A stretch of DNA of 64,000 bases from Darksidea phi (GCA_030770425.1 JASJFT010000148.1:48317-112316), one strand, 5' to 3'. Positions 46,989 through 57,617 are shown, numbered from the stretch's first letter. Translations and numbers: made by a program. The notes: generated from the letters alone by a model not told the origin.

Positions 46989-48590
46989 TTACTCCTCCCA
47001 CTCCGACACTTTGACATACTTCTTAATCCTCCGCTCAACCATCTCTTGCTCACGCCGAGCCTCTAGAACACTTGAAACCGACCGTCTCATGGTTCTCTTC
47101 TCAAGATCAAAACAAGTTCCGTCCCCAGCGTCCTTTCCATCCTCTTCACAGAGAGGCGTGAGTGCCCTCGTGCACATATCGCAATGCATCTTCTCCCTCT
47201 TCGATACAAAGTCCGGTCCCCAAGACCTCTCCATTCCACAGACCTCTTTGGCACTATGTTCTCTATGGTAACTGATGACGAGCCTGTCATTACACATGTC
47301 GTTCCTTTGTGGTGTTCGTCGCTTTCGGTTGCGAGTCCGGTGACTAATGTCTGGCCCCACCGTAGGCGCCGCATCCGCAGTCGACGATGCTGCTGCCGGA
47401 TTTGTAGTCGGGCAAGGATATACATGGCGTGCAGGCTCCCCAGGTGCAATATTCGAGTCTGCCGGTATCACTCCGCAAATACCTCCAAAGCCGCCTGCAC
47501 CTGGAGCTTGGCCATTAGGATTCTGTCCTTCTTCGCTCAGTCGCTGATCTTGCTCGCGTTGCAGCCGATCGGCTTCCTCTTGCGAGGTTTGTCCACATTC
47601 ACCGCCGAAGCTGCCGGTGCAGGAAGGCGCGCCATTAGGATTGGTTCCATCCTCATCTGCTTGCTTTTCTTCCTCGTCAGTGAGCGTTTTGGGTGTTCTA
47701 GGTCCTTTCCCAGGCTCCAGAGTCTGCTTCAGAAGCAGTCCCTGAATCTTGCACCCGGACGGTATCGTATGCCCATCAACAATCTTCTGATTATCCATAT
47801 CGAAGCCTGTAGTCTTGTTCCTCTCCACCGTAAAATCATAGAACGGGATGCAATCGTTTGGATAGGTTGTGTCCCAGAATGCCATCCGACCAGGAGCTTG
47901 ACATAAGGTATTTGGTGTCTTTTCATACTGCTTCTTGGCCTTTTCAGCTTCTCCGCTGGTGGGGAAAGCGAAATCGGTCAATTTGAATGAGACGGCCATG
48001 GGCATACCTTCGCGGCTGTCGCTGCTCATCCACAGGCAACCGGGACGGAAGTCGGTGCCGGGGATAATCTCAGGTGATGGGTACCAGAAGGGAAGTTCCA
48101 TATGTCGGGCGCATTCCCTGGCGTAGCCGGCATGCCTAGGTAGTGATACGAAGTCAGTGTATGCCTCATTGGTAAATTGAGCATTGTGAGCAACTCACCA
48201 GGTCCTCTTATCAAGTCCTACACTCGTCGTAGACACGTAACTAACACACACCGCATCATCCCCTCTCGCAATCAACTTCGCGTACTCCGGAGTTATGGTG
48301 CCTTTGGCCGGGTCAAATGTATTGCTGATGAAGTTCCCCATATCTATGATCGGATTCGATCCAGGGTCGAACGGTTCCCCTCCGACACTTCTCCGGATTT
48401 CTTGTCCATGAGTATCGTACAGAACGATATCCGGTCTACCACCGCCTGTTAAGGCACCACCGGTAGCGTCTCGTGCATTGCCACCGCACCCGATCTGGAC
48501 TTTAGAGTTTGAGCCTGCGGGGAGGGTAGTCGCGATGAGGAAGGCGGCATTTATGGCGATGTCAAGGCCGAAGGTTGCGACGTATGACAT
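46989..48590 (-). CDS. secreted-type protein with NPNG/FGG repeats, unknown function
   Basis: Exons on the minus strand are 48590-48199 and 48135-46989; the intron has a gtgagt donor and a cctag acceptor, and phase (TG|G) is kept. The product is 512 aa. The first ~26 residues are hydrophobic and end TTLPAG, a possible signal peptide although the sequence starts without basic residues. A Cys-containing domain follows (CGGNARDA, GRPDIVLYDTHG, DDAVCVSYVS, ARECARHMELPFWYPS, CLWMSSDSREG). The middle holds two copies of a short unit, NPNGAPSCTGSFGGECG and NPNGQAPGAGGFGGICG, separated by an acidic helical spacer. The tail has paired Cys (MHCDMCTRALTPLC). I do not recognise the family. It is transcribed away from the neighbouring secreted gene at 49538, with which it shares a ~950-bp upstream region. 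Confidence 0.78.
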
Positions 48591-49537
48591 CTTGAGAACG
48601 AATATGTTTGAACCTCTCCACAGAGAGTTGGAACTTTTAGAAGCGACGGCGACTGGATTGGCACAAAGGATACCGAAGCTTTTTTTCGGCTTTGGTCAGA
48701 ACTTGTAGGAAGTCGAACGATACACTACCAGAAATAAAAATATGAAGATGAATAGAAGACAAGTGAGAAAGCGAAGTGTGTAGTCTGAATGGGGCTCGAG
48801 AATGACCTACTCAACTACGTTATTTATGTTGCAACATCGGCACACTCACTCTTCACTGTCTATTAGTGATGACACTTATTCGGTGGTTCAACATCGCAAA
48901 CACCTTTCTTCTAATCAGCTCACCACGTTGAGAAACACCGCTCCCAATTTCCCACTTGAGAGTGGAGCGTTTCCATCTTCTTATGTAGCTGAGACACATC
49001 GCCTTCGTTTCATCCTCCCTTTGCGATCTGTTTGCCAGCAGGTGCAGAACAGTGGCTGAGATATAGATATGTTCTTTTGATAGCATCGCCGTGTTCGTTC
49101 AAAACCGGAATGGAGGTCCCGGTCAGCTCCAGATGTCTCGTCAGATCTCTCTTGTCTTGTTTCGCGGGCTGTGGAAAGCATATGGGGGGGTTGGTGCCAC
49201 GATCCGCAGCTACGCCTGTTGAGAGAATAGATCGAACTTGTTTCGACCGCAGCAAGTTTTGTGGCATCGCGAAAGCTTCTCTGCGCGCAGTACTCCGTGA
49301 GAAGAATATAGAAAATTGCCAGTAATAGGAGCCTGGACACAACGTGAGTATTTAAGGGCAGTACGCAGCTCAAAGTCGAGCATTCATCATCCATCCATCA
49401 CAGCAACTTCAAACTCTACCAATCAACTCCTCTTTGCATCCTTTTGTCCTTGATCACCAGCCTCTCCGCTGAAAAAACTCGCCCGGGACTCAGGTAAAAT
49501 CACTCAGGGTTCTCTTCATCCCCCAAAACGCATCAAT
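48591..49537. promoter_or_regulatory. shared upstream region of two divergent secreted-type genes
   Basis: About 950 bases between divergent starts at 48590 and 49538. Short overlapping frames on both strands have no support. The region before 49538 is CT/CA-rich, as in many fungal leaders. Shared promoter use is inferred only from geometry. Confidence 0.45.
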
Positions 49538-50644
49538 ATGCTCTTTTCCAAGCCTTTGACAGCAGGCCTAGTCCTAGTTGCCCTCTCAGCGATCTCGCAT
49601 GCAAGAACCATCGACAAGAACCAATGTCTTTATGAACCAAACGATGCCGCTTGTGCCGAAAGATCAACGCTCCGTGCTTCCTATGGCTCCCTTTCGAAGC
49701 GAGCGCCACCAAGAGGGCCGGGTCGCGCAGGAGACGATGTTGGAGACGGAACTGGAGCCCAAACTGGAAACCAACAGTCCGGAGGCAACCAGGGCGGAAG
49801 ACAGGATGGAGATAACGCGCAGACAGGTAATCAGGGTGCCGGTGGTACACCTGGTGCCGCTGGCCCTGCAAACGCCGGCCAAGGCACTGGTGGTCTTCCG
49901 CCCGCTCATGCAGCCTACGCTGACCTTCCGGCGAACTATCAACCACGCCCAAACGGAGTCCCAGGAACGGACACACTGCCAAACCAGATACCGAACTTTA
50001 ACGGGCTAAGCACCAGTGCTGACGATGCTCTTCGAAGAGCATCGATGCAACGTCACATCAATTGGGACATCCAGTCGTCGAACACATTTAACCAACCCAA
50101 CTATCTCTTGTTCCTCGGTAACGCCGCTCGAGATGCGCGTCCACAATTTAAAATTGACTTCAACAATAACAACCGCGAAGGTGTCAACGTGAACAACCAA
50201 GGAACTCTCATCGACGTCGACGATGTGTATAGGGGTCAAGCGCGCGGTGACGACATGATCCTAATTCCTGACGGTTATGATCCTAACAACTGGCACGGGA
50301 TTCTCCAGTCATATGGCATTGCACAGCGTGCAGCGCAGAACGACAGAACTGTTCGCGTGCTGGTTGACGGAAAGAATGGTGTCTATAACCGCGATCGCGT
50401 GCTCCAGGAGGGAAGCTACTTCTACAACTTCGAGTTGTGGGTCATCACAAGCCCCCCATCAAGAGTTCCGAATGTTATGGTATATCGAACAGATGCGCCG
50501 AACCAGGCGGGCGTTGAGCTCTGGAGACAAGGTATGCCACCCATGGGCAAGAGGCCGGACTTTATTGCCGGTACATTACCCGAAGCTCAGAGGCAGGGGT
50601 CTCTGAGTCCTGAGCCGATTGATTTGGAAGCTGGTTTCCCTTGA
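49538..50644 (+). CDS. secreted protein with Kex2-like site and Gly/Asn/Gln-rich linker
   Basis: Intronless, 368 aa. Residues 1-22 are a strong signal peptide (LFSKPLTAGLVLVALSAISHA). A short Cys-containing pro-region (NQCLYEPNDAACAE) leads to SLSKRAPP, a likely Kex2-type cleavage site. A low-complexity linker rich in Gly, Asn, Gln and Asp follows (residues ~60-115). The C-terminal ~200 residues form a globular domain with YLLFLGNAARDARPQFKIDF, DVDDVYRGQARGDDMI and NFELWVITSPPSRVPNVMVYR. I do not recognise the fold. The divergent pairing with the 46989-48590 gene suggests co-expression. It could be a secreted enzyme-like or host/wall-interaction protein; this is a guess. Confidence 0.82.
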   Translation: MLFSKPLTAGLVLVALSAISHARTIDKNQCLYEPNDAACAERSTLRASYGSLSKRAPPRGPGRAGDDVGDGTGAQTGNQQSGGNQGGRQDGDNAQTGNQGAGGTPGAAGPANAGQGTGGLPPAHAAYADLPANYQPRPNGVPGTDTLPNQIPNFNGLSTSADDALRRASMQRHINWDIQSSNTFNQPNYLLFLGNAARDARPQFKIDFNNNNREGVNVNNQGTLIDVDDVYRGQARGDDMILIPDGYDPNNWHGILQSYGIAQRAAQNDRTVRVLVDGKNGVYNRDRVLQEGSYFYNFELWVITSPPSRVPNVMVYRTDAPNQAGVELWRQGMPPMGKRPDFIAGTLPEAQRQGSLSPEPIDLEAGFP

Positions 50645-51199
50645 GCCGATTGATTGGATGCTGCTACTCTCAATCATAGCTAAACAAATCAATGGTGAGT
50701 TAAGAATAACAGGGGTTGGTAGAGGTAGCTCAGGAGCTTCGTCCCGGGAATAGGCGCTTATTTTGTAGTTGGGTAAAGCGCAGGTCGTTTAGCATCGCTG
50801 GCGTTGGAGTCTCCGTCTCTGTTTTGCTTTTACTCCGATTTTTTTATATTGCTCTTAGGCAACGTATATGCTTTTTTTAAACGGCGCTCGACAAAATGTG
50901 AGGTTGTAATACGGATGGACAGCCAAAGTGCGTGAAGAAATAAGGGCCGGTGGCTTGGCGCGGCGCCCCCCCTGGCTATCCCTGCATGTGCTGTCAGTCA
51001 CTCGCCCGATCAAGTTTAATTTTAGAGAAGCTTATTATACGCGAAGGCACCCCGCGTAAATCTCATCAACCTACGCCGCAATTTCAACACCGCAACACCG
51101 CTCCCCCTCTTCGGAACCACCTTCATACCAGCAGCCTGCACTTCAGCTCCTAGGTCTCTACCATCGTTCACCTCATATTCTTCATAAAGCACAACAACA
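50645..51199. other. intergenic region, F-box gene promoter
   Basis: About 555 bases between tandem plus-strand genes. A direct repeat of gagccgattgatt is seen at about 50612 and 50643, across the stop codon of the previous gene. No other feature. Confidence 0.5.
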
Positions 51200-52357
51200 A
51201 TGGCCACCTGTGAGGAAATCCAGGGCTTTGGCAACGGCTTCTCCGTCTCTGGAGGAAATCCCGTACATGAATTCGAAGAATATACATTCCGTGCGCCGCG
51301 TCCAGGATTCTTCGTAGGTGATTCGCCTATGACGAGTGAACACAACAGTTCTTTCCAACAACGCGTTCGCAATAGCATGAGCCAGCCCGTTCCAACGCCA
51401 AGAAAATCTCTAGACCGGCTCAGCGCTCTGCCTACCGAACTGCTGTGCGAGATTTTTCTGCACCTTGACATATGCTCACTGCTCTCACTCCGACGAATGC
51501 ATCAACACGTCAAGAACGCTATCGAGGACTGGCCCTCTTTCCGTACCATGGCTGCATTCCCGAAGCTTTTGTCCGCAGTAGAAGCCCTACAATGCCGATC
51601 TTGGACCATTGAAACACTACTACATTGCATTCAAGACGAGCACTGCATCTCATGCGGGCACTTTGGGGATCTGATGTACCTGGTCACGCCAGAGCGGCGG
51701 TGCTACCGTTGTTTTCTCAAAGACCCGCTCCTCGTAATCAAACTCAAAAACGTAAGCCAAGAACAAGCAGACACGGCACATCGGCTTGCACCCAATGTGC
51801 GGCTTGTACCTGGCTATTACGGCCGGAAAGGTGAAGGCGTACTGAAAGAGCCCGTACAAGTATTCGACCAGCGTGCACTTCGGCGCTTGCTTCCCGATAG
51901 TGGAGAGTGGCTGAATGCGAAATATGATAAAGGCCATCCGTTTTATTACACCACCGTAATCCGCGCACCTTACTGGAATACGTCTACCTTGCGCTTCGAA
52001 GAAGGTTTATTCTGTAGAGCATGCGCCTCGCAAGGCTGGGTGCATAGGGACTACCGTTCACCTTCAGCCCCGTTATATCCCATCTGGGGATTACCTTGGC
52101 GTCGATATTCCCGAGAGGGCATGCGAGATCATCTTGAACAATATGGTGCAATCTTTACGATACAGTGGTTTGATGGCGAAAGACGATATGTGCATGAGAA
52201 GCCGTTCGAGCAGTGGATTTGGGATGACCCAGAAGAGTTGCGCGCCATCTTTTCTCTGCTTACTCGATGTCGAGAGAAGGAAATCAAGTTTCCAGAGGGA
52301 CAGCCCTTCCTTCACACATGGGATCACGTTTCTTCTGAGATGGAGATTGAGTCCTAG
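51200..52357 (+). CDS. F-box protein
   Basis: Intronless, 385 aa. An F-box lies at about residues 74-115 (LSALPTELLCEIFLHLDICSLLSLRRMHQ; Leu-Pro-x-Glu-Leu start). F-box proteins link substrates to SCF ubiquitin ligases through Skp1. Downstream is a two-Cys-pair segment (CISCGHFGDL, RRCYRCF) and a later Cys pair (FCRACASQGW), as in many fungal F-box proteins with zinc-ribbon-like regions. The C-terminal half, with YYTTVIRAPYW and GLPWRRYSREGMRDH, has no named domain and may bind the substrate, which is unknown. The N-terminal 60 residues are polar. The ATG follows a CA-rich leader. Confidence 0.88.
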   Translation: MATCEEIQGFGNGFSVSGGNPVHEFEEYTFRAPRPGFFVGDSPMTSEHNSSFQQRVRNSMSQPVPTPRKSLDRLSALPTELLCEIFLHLDICSLLSLRRMHQHVKNAIEDWPSFRTMAAFPKLLSAVEALQCRSWTIETLLHCIQDEHCISCGHFGDLMYLVTPERRCYRCFLKDPLLVIKLKNVSQEQADTAHRLAPNVRLVPGYYGRKGEGVLKEPVQVFDQRALRRLLPDSGEWLNAKYDKGHPFYYTTVIRAPYWNTSTLRFEEGLFCRACASQGWVHRDYRSPSAPLYPIWGLPWRRYSREGMRDHLEQYGAIFTIQWFDGERRYVHEKPFEQWIWDDPEELRAIFSLLTRCREKEIKFPEGQPFLHTWDHVSSEMEIES

Positions 52358-52879
52358 AGTAAGATGACGATGTGTTGAGCAAGGGGGTTCGGGAAGGGGG
52401 TGTCGCGGGCGTACCTTGTTAGGCGGTGAGCCACTCCTGTGTGTCTACTACTCGTTAGTCCTCCAAAGGTACGAAGGGCTAGGCCCCCCGGTCAGGCAGG
52501 GAATCAGTATTATATTTGCATTTCAGACATCGCGAGCAGACTGCTGTGTCGATGGGTTCTCTGCGGTCCTTCAACACGCATCCGAGCTGCTGATTTGGCA
52601 ACCCCGCACTGCAGGCGAGGCTCCATTATTTGCGCGAAGGAACGCGACTACGTGTTCGTAAACGTGCAAGAACACGCCGTCGTTGCAAGCTGAGGTTGAG
52701 AAGACACGCTTCGGTATTGCAATAATGCCGCCGGTGAAGAGATGGCTGCCTTTTGGTGGTGATTTGTGCGTGGCAGGATGTGGATGTGTGGATCCGCAGT
52801 GTCTCAAAAGCGTGTGTTTTGCCAAGATGGCGCTACTTATGGTGCTCAAACCACAACACTTCCTAGTCGACATATACAC
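52358..52879. other. intergenic region
   Basis: About 520 bases between the F-box gene and the 3' end of a decayed hydrolase gene. No gene or repeat supported. Confidence 0.45.
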
Positions 52880-53864
52880 ACTAAAGCCTCGTGTAGCCCG
52901 CACGCCAGATCTTACCACAATAACACTTACTATCCAGCCGTCGGCCGCGTTTCATAGAAAGACACAATTCGAAGCCTGGGAGCCACGCGCCTGAACCGCT
53001 CGTTGAGTCTCCGGGACCGGGCTGACACCTCCGGTATGGACGGCATTGGGCTGGATACACAGGACCCTTGGAGAACGCGATTAAAACGTCCGCCAAGTTT
53101 AATCCACGATGCGGCATTGAGAGAAAAATTGTCGACAAAACTGCTTTGATGAGATCTTGATAGGTTGGGTCATTCTGACCTTACATGTACGCCTTGATCC
53201 TGTAAAGTCAGCGAGGTGATAGAACATCCGCACCTGTTTCTCATACCTCTTTAACTACCAGGCCGCCCATTGAATGCCCTACGAAAAATGATGGGACAGT
53301 GATAGTTATTAGCTAGAGCATGCGATGAGGTGGATATGTGTGTACCTGTCCCATTCTTAGACCCGCTCTCAGACGATTCCTCATGGGCATACTTCATATC
53401 GTACAGTAGTTCTTTTGCGAAACCTAGAACGGACATCCGATTCTTCCCACTCCCAGGCCCAAAGCTGGCGTTGTAACCATATGTTGATATGCGAGCCGTA
53501 TTCATGTCTTGCTCGTGGGGAAGAAACTTGAATGGCCAGAAACATTCGAGGTGTCGGTTCTTTGACCACTGCTTCCAAGCCCATGAAGAAACACTACATC
53601 AACACGTCTGTCTCCTTGCGGTCGATGTATGACCTTGAGTCCTAGATGGTCCTTCCGAGGCCTATCACCGTGGCCATATTGTGAGTCGACGTTTTGATTA
53701 ATCAAGTGTCCGTTGATTGTGTTGCGGGATCCGCGTCTTGGTGTGCTCGTTAAATCCGGCGCGGAGAAATCTTTAGAAAGGGAGAAGTTCTTTTTGAACT
53801 GCAAGTGAAAGCAGATGTCAGTTCGTGCACTGCTTTGCGGTAATCGGGAGAGGGCTAACACCAT
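52880..53864 (-). pseudogene. decayed SERAC1-like alpha/beta hydrolase gene
   Basis: Minus-strand pieces in different frames spell the N-terminal hydrolase domain found in fungal SERAC1-like proteins and at the front of some NLR-type proteins. First GLKVIHRPQGDRRVDVVFLH with GLG (oxyanion region). Then, after a frame change near 53580, WSKNRHLECFWPFKFLPHEQ, DMNTARISTYGYNASFGPGS and VLGFAKELLYDMKYAHEES. Then, after another frame change in a T-run near 53285, the nucleophile elbow GHSMGGLVVKE. Then NDPTYQDLIKAVLSTIFLSM and PHRGLNLADVL, with a further shift to NERFRRVAPRLRIVSFYET. At least three frame breaks exclude an active gene. Residual splice sites are visible around 53160-53330. Confidence 0.75.
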
Positions 53865-54467
53865 GGTAGTCTTGTTGGCGCCGACCCCCGCTTATCCATA
53901 ACAATTCTACTAGCTCGGAAACCTGAACTTGGCAAGAAGTAAGAGGTAAGTTGTCAAATGAAGGTCGGAACCCTTCACAACCATAAAAGTTAAAAGTTTC
54001 GACGCTGGACCGTGTCTAGGCCATGACTCAAGCCCACGCATGTTGGGGCGTTTGCTGCTGATGTCCCATAATGCGATTGCCCGGGCATGCTGTGCTTGTG
54101 TCTTACATAAGGTAGCCTTGTACCTTCATCCTCTAGAAACACCATCTCTCCCCAGTATCGTGTCCTCTCACACTCAACTGTGTCTGTTCATCCAAATAAT
54201 ATTTGCGACAGCAGCAAGATCCGATTTCCTGCCAAGAGGACATGGCTTCCGCCGAGACCGAGACCCAGACGATCGCGCCCCAGGCTAGCGGGCTTCATGA
54301 AGCTGCCACGTTTCGTGCCGTAAGCGAATAAGTGGCGGCGCCGGTTAGCGTCAAGAAGATACTTGCGAAGCTTGCCGGAGTCTTTCCCACGGATGAAGCT
54401 GTAGTCCAAAGTAGGGCCCACTAAAATTACGACTCCAATCCATGCAGCACTAATAGCTTCTCCAGCC
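53865..54467. other. intergenic region
   Basis: About 600 bases. A short frame from an ATG at 54241 (MASAETETQT...) ends after ~29 codons and could only be coding if spliced to the next gene, which I could not show. Confidence 0.4.
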
Positions 54468-55582
54468 TTGCCTGAAGGGCGCAGTTTTCTCTCCGTGGTG
54501 CACTTCGGTACTAGCGCTTGGACAATCACTGGGAAAGTCATAACGTTAGAGCCTGACGGCATTGAGAAGCCGTATTTTCTGAAGGTTAGTAACCTCCAGG
54601 AAGAAGTATTTAGGCCAACATGTATTCTAGGTAGCCTATGGCGAGCACGGCCGGATCATGCTCAACGGTGAATGGGAATCGTCCAAAGAGATCCACAAGC
54701 TCATGTCTAAGTTCATCCCCGAGCCTTTCGGCTTCGGAAAAGACAAGATCGCGAACCCTACCACATACTTCTACCTCTCAGAATTCGGCGACATGGATGT
54801 CGACATCGCGCCTCCTCCCGAAGAGTTAAGTGCAAAGCTAGCAGCTATGCATCGAAGTAGTCAATCTCCAACGGGAAAGTTCGGTTACCATTTCCCCACC
54901 TGCGATGGAAAACTGGCATATACAGTGGAGTGGCAGGAAAGCTGGACAGACTTCTACCGCAATCTGTTCCTCGGCGTGTGCAAGCTGGATTTGGAAATAA
55001 ACGGGCCATGGCCAGAGATGGAGCGTGCGGCTGAACAGGTAGCCAACAAGGTCCTTCCTCGTCTATTGGATGTTCTTCAACTAGACGGCCGACAAATCAA
55101 ACCGTGCATCATTCACGGCGATCTGTGGGAGGGGAACATGGGAATCAACATGGAAAGGTGGCGAGAGTATACTCTTTGACGCGGGATCGTACTACACGCA
55201 CAACGAAATGGAGTTAAGGCACTGGAGATGCGAGTTTAGCTCAGCGTTCCGAGAGAAGATATACACTCGCCACTACTTGCGCAACTTTCCAGCTTCAGAG
55301 CCAGCCAATGAGTTTGAGGACCGCAATCGCCTCTATAGCTTCAAGAGCGCTATCAACTACTCCGCCGGCCACCCAGGAAGTGCGCTTCGAAAGACGTAAG
55401 TCTTCTGGTTGCCTCGAGTAGTTTAGTTGGTACTAACAGCTCACCAAAGGGCGTATAACAATATGTGTTATCTGTGCGAAAAGTACGCTCCCATCGACGG
55501 AACCGGTAGCTATAATCAGCGCATCGACCCTTCAATCACGGGCGCTCATATTGTTCCATATTTGGCAGAAGGACTTATCTAG
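54468..55582 (+). pseudogene. fructosamine-kinase-like (phosphotransferase) gene with frameshift
   Basis: Coding-like exons are 54468-54584, 54631-55395 and 55450-55582, with good introns (gttagt and gtaagt donors). The translation resembles the fructosamine/ketosamine-3-kinase family: HFGTSAWTITGKV, the ATP-site-type Lys in YFLKVAYGEHG, MLNGEWESSKEIHKL, the catalytic loop IHGDLWEGNMGINM, DAGSYYTHNEMELR, and a C-terminal region that still reads cleanly to LAEGLI. Two defects are seen. Near 55157 the frame changes by one base, between NME and GGESILFD. No in-frame ATG is found upstream of HFGTS before a stop. An unseen first exon could supply the start, but the internal shift would still abolish the normal protein unless it is a sequencing error. 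The gene looks recently inactivated. Confidence 0.65.
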
Positions 55583-56394
55583 TAGCGCTTACAGTCATCA
55601 ATGGGTCGTCGCCGACGTCTACCAACGCTGAATTACAACACCAAAAAATGCCCTCGGGCACTTTCCACAGCGCGCATGCGAGTTATCGGCGATTGAACGG
55701 ATCATGCTGCGATAAGAGCGTGAGCTAAGGGTTCCAGGTGCGGGCAGCCGCCCGCTGTCCTAGACTTTGGTACGACTAAGAGTTGGCAGCAAAATTCATA
55801 TGCCCTACCAGTCACTGCCAACGCGCATTTATTTGGGTACCCTTTTGGGCAGCGATATAGAACAAATTCTTATATTAGATCTTTGCAAAACTAGGTGTCT
55901 TTTCAATGGTCTGCCCTGCATTCCTGTCGACATTCCTGTTGGCATAGGCAGCCTTAACCAGGAAGGCATTTCCGCAAAGCCCATCTCGATGCCTCCTGGT
56001 TGCGACGTACCTACCATTCTGCAGGCCGCAAGATGTCCGTCGAACAATGTTGGTTTGTCCCTTAGCGCCAAGTTCGGCTCGTGCGTCCATAACGCGGGGT
56101 AGGCTTGCCTTGTCACGGCTCGGCCGTAAAACTTGATTTCGGGGAAGCGTTCCGAAGGTCTCCGCACCATGCCAACTTTAGGACCAAGTACGTCACTTAG
56201 ACTCTGGCGCGGGCACAAAATGTCGCACAAGGCGTCGCGTCGGAATAGTGCATCTCGCACATCACAATCCCAATCCGCCTACCTTCTTGCGAAACCTCTT
56301 TCATCCAGTACACAGGTGCTTTGTCGCCCTTTGCACTTACATTCACAGTTACTTACTTCTATTCAATACATAAACCCACTTTCCCATATAACCT
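55583..56394. other. intergenic region
   Basis: About 810 bases. A 143-codon minus-strand frame (55829-56260) has no domain, and its composition mirrors random sequence. The final ~150 bases, CT/CA-rich, should be the promoter of the small Gly-rich gene. Confidence 0.4.
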
Positions 56395-56897
56395 ATGGCT
56401 GGACTTCTCGGCGGCGGCGGCGGCAGGAATAAGAATGGTGGCGGTGGAGGACTCCTTGGAGGGTACGCACATCATCACTTTCTTCTATCTTCGATCGCTC
56501 AAGCACCCCATTCGAGTTGCAGCCGTGTTCTTCTGATCGTTTTCTCGGTCAGTTGCTTACATAACCTCGATATCTAGTGTCCTGAACACCGTCGGTGAAA
56601 CTACCAAAGGCGTACCTGTCGTCGGCGAAGTCACGGACCCGGTACTTAAAACTGTTGGAGGTGTTACTGATGGACTGCCTGTTGTGAGTGAGAGCTGACG
56701 CCCGCACTCTTCTCCCCGTGAATAAAGTGTGCTGATGATGGCTAATTCAGGTTGGGAGTGGTGGTCAAGCTTCGAAGCAAGGTGGCGCGAGTGACATGAC
56801 GCCCGAGCAGGCTGCGCTGGCGAAGAAAAAGCGCGCTATAGCGTTGAAAAAACAGCAGTTGGCACTAGAGGCGGAAGAGCTGGCTATGGAGAATTAA
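56395..56897 (+). CDS. small Gly-rich protein with charged helical tail
   Basis: Three exons, 56395-56462, 56578-56683 and 56751-56897; donors gtacgc and gtgagt, acceptors ctag and cag, phases consistent. The product is 106 aa. The N-terminus is almost pure Gly with Leu/Asn (GLLGGGGGRNKNGGGGGLLGG). The middle is two related short units, VLNTVGETTKGVPVVG and VLKTVGGVTDGLPVVG, a Val/Thr/Gly repeat. The C-terminus is a charged helix (EQAALAKKKRAIALKKQQLALE). I do not know a function; the build is like small fungal surface or granule-associated proteins. The three-exon structure with perfect phase is the main support. Confidence 0.75.
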
Positions 56898-57182
56898 AAG
56901 GCATTGCTTGGCTGGAAAACATTGCGTAGTTACAATTAATATATTATGATGCAGATCATCTAAGTGGTTACCGCCAACTATACTGTACCTGTTGCTGATG
57001 GTCTGCAGTCGTATCTATCTCGCTAATTGACGCGTTTCCTAGGTCCCAATTGATTATAGAGCAGTCTACGTAATCCATCTAGATATCTTGTAGAGACAAC
57101 CCAGGTACATATAACTAATAGTTACAGCCCCGAAGATATACATAAGGTATAGAATATTAATACACTCTACTAAGAGCAGCTA

Positions 57183-57333
57183 ACCTATATCGAGCTGAGT
57201 AGCTGGCCTATATAAAGCTCAGTAACTGGCCTATATCGAGCCCAGTAGCTGATGCAGAGCTCAGCGGCTAGCCTATATTGAGCTTAGTGGCTAGCCTATG
57301 TTGAGCTTAGTGGCTAGCCTATATTGAGCTTAG
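57183..57333 (+). repeat. 23-bp tandem repeat array, forward
   Basis: Six to seven degenerate copies of a 23-bp unit with consensus cctatatcgagctcagtagc followed by tgg. Several copies differ by transitions (tcg to ttg, ctcag to cttag). Confidence 0.85.
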
Positions 57334-57510
57334 GAGGGTGCCTTAGTCGTATAAACTATATAGTTCTTATTATATTACTACGAAGGAGGAGCGAGAGGGT
57401 AAGTATAAAGTATTAAGGTTTGTTGAGTATATGACGTAGAAGATTTCGCGTACTAGTATGTGAATACCCACGAACACCCGCGCGCCCTTAATACTACCCA
57501 ACGACCTCAG

Positions 57511-57617
57511 CTAGCTACTAAGCTCTGTCGCAGCCAGCTACTGAGCTCGATATAGGCCAGCCGCTGAGCTCTATATAGGCCAGCTACTGAGCTCGACATC
57601 AGCTAGTTACCGAGCCT
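57511..57617 (-). repeat. 23-bp tandem repeat array, inverted
   Basis: Four to five copies of the reverse complement of the 23-bp unit at 57183-57333 (for example ccagctactgagctcgatat then agg). Together the two arrays form a large potential hairpin with a ~180-bp spacer. Confidence 0.85.

Noticed and set aside
55829..56260. 143-codon minus-strand open frame
   Set aside because: No start context, no homology-like motifs, no splice signals; next to a pseudogene in non-coding DNA.
57183..57617. Inverted tandem arrays considered as transposon terminal repeats
   Set aside because: No coding sequence or element-like core between them and the units are tandem; kept only as a repeat structure.
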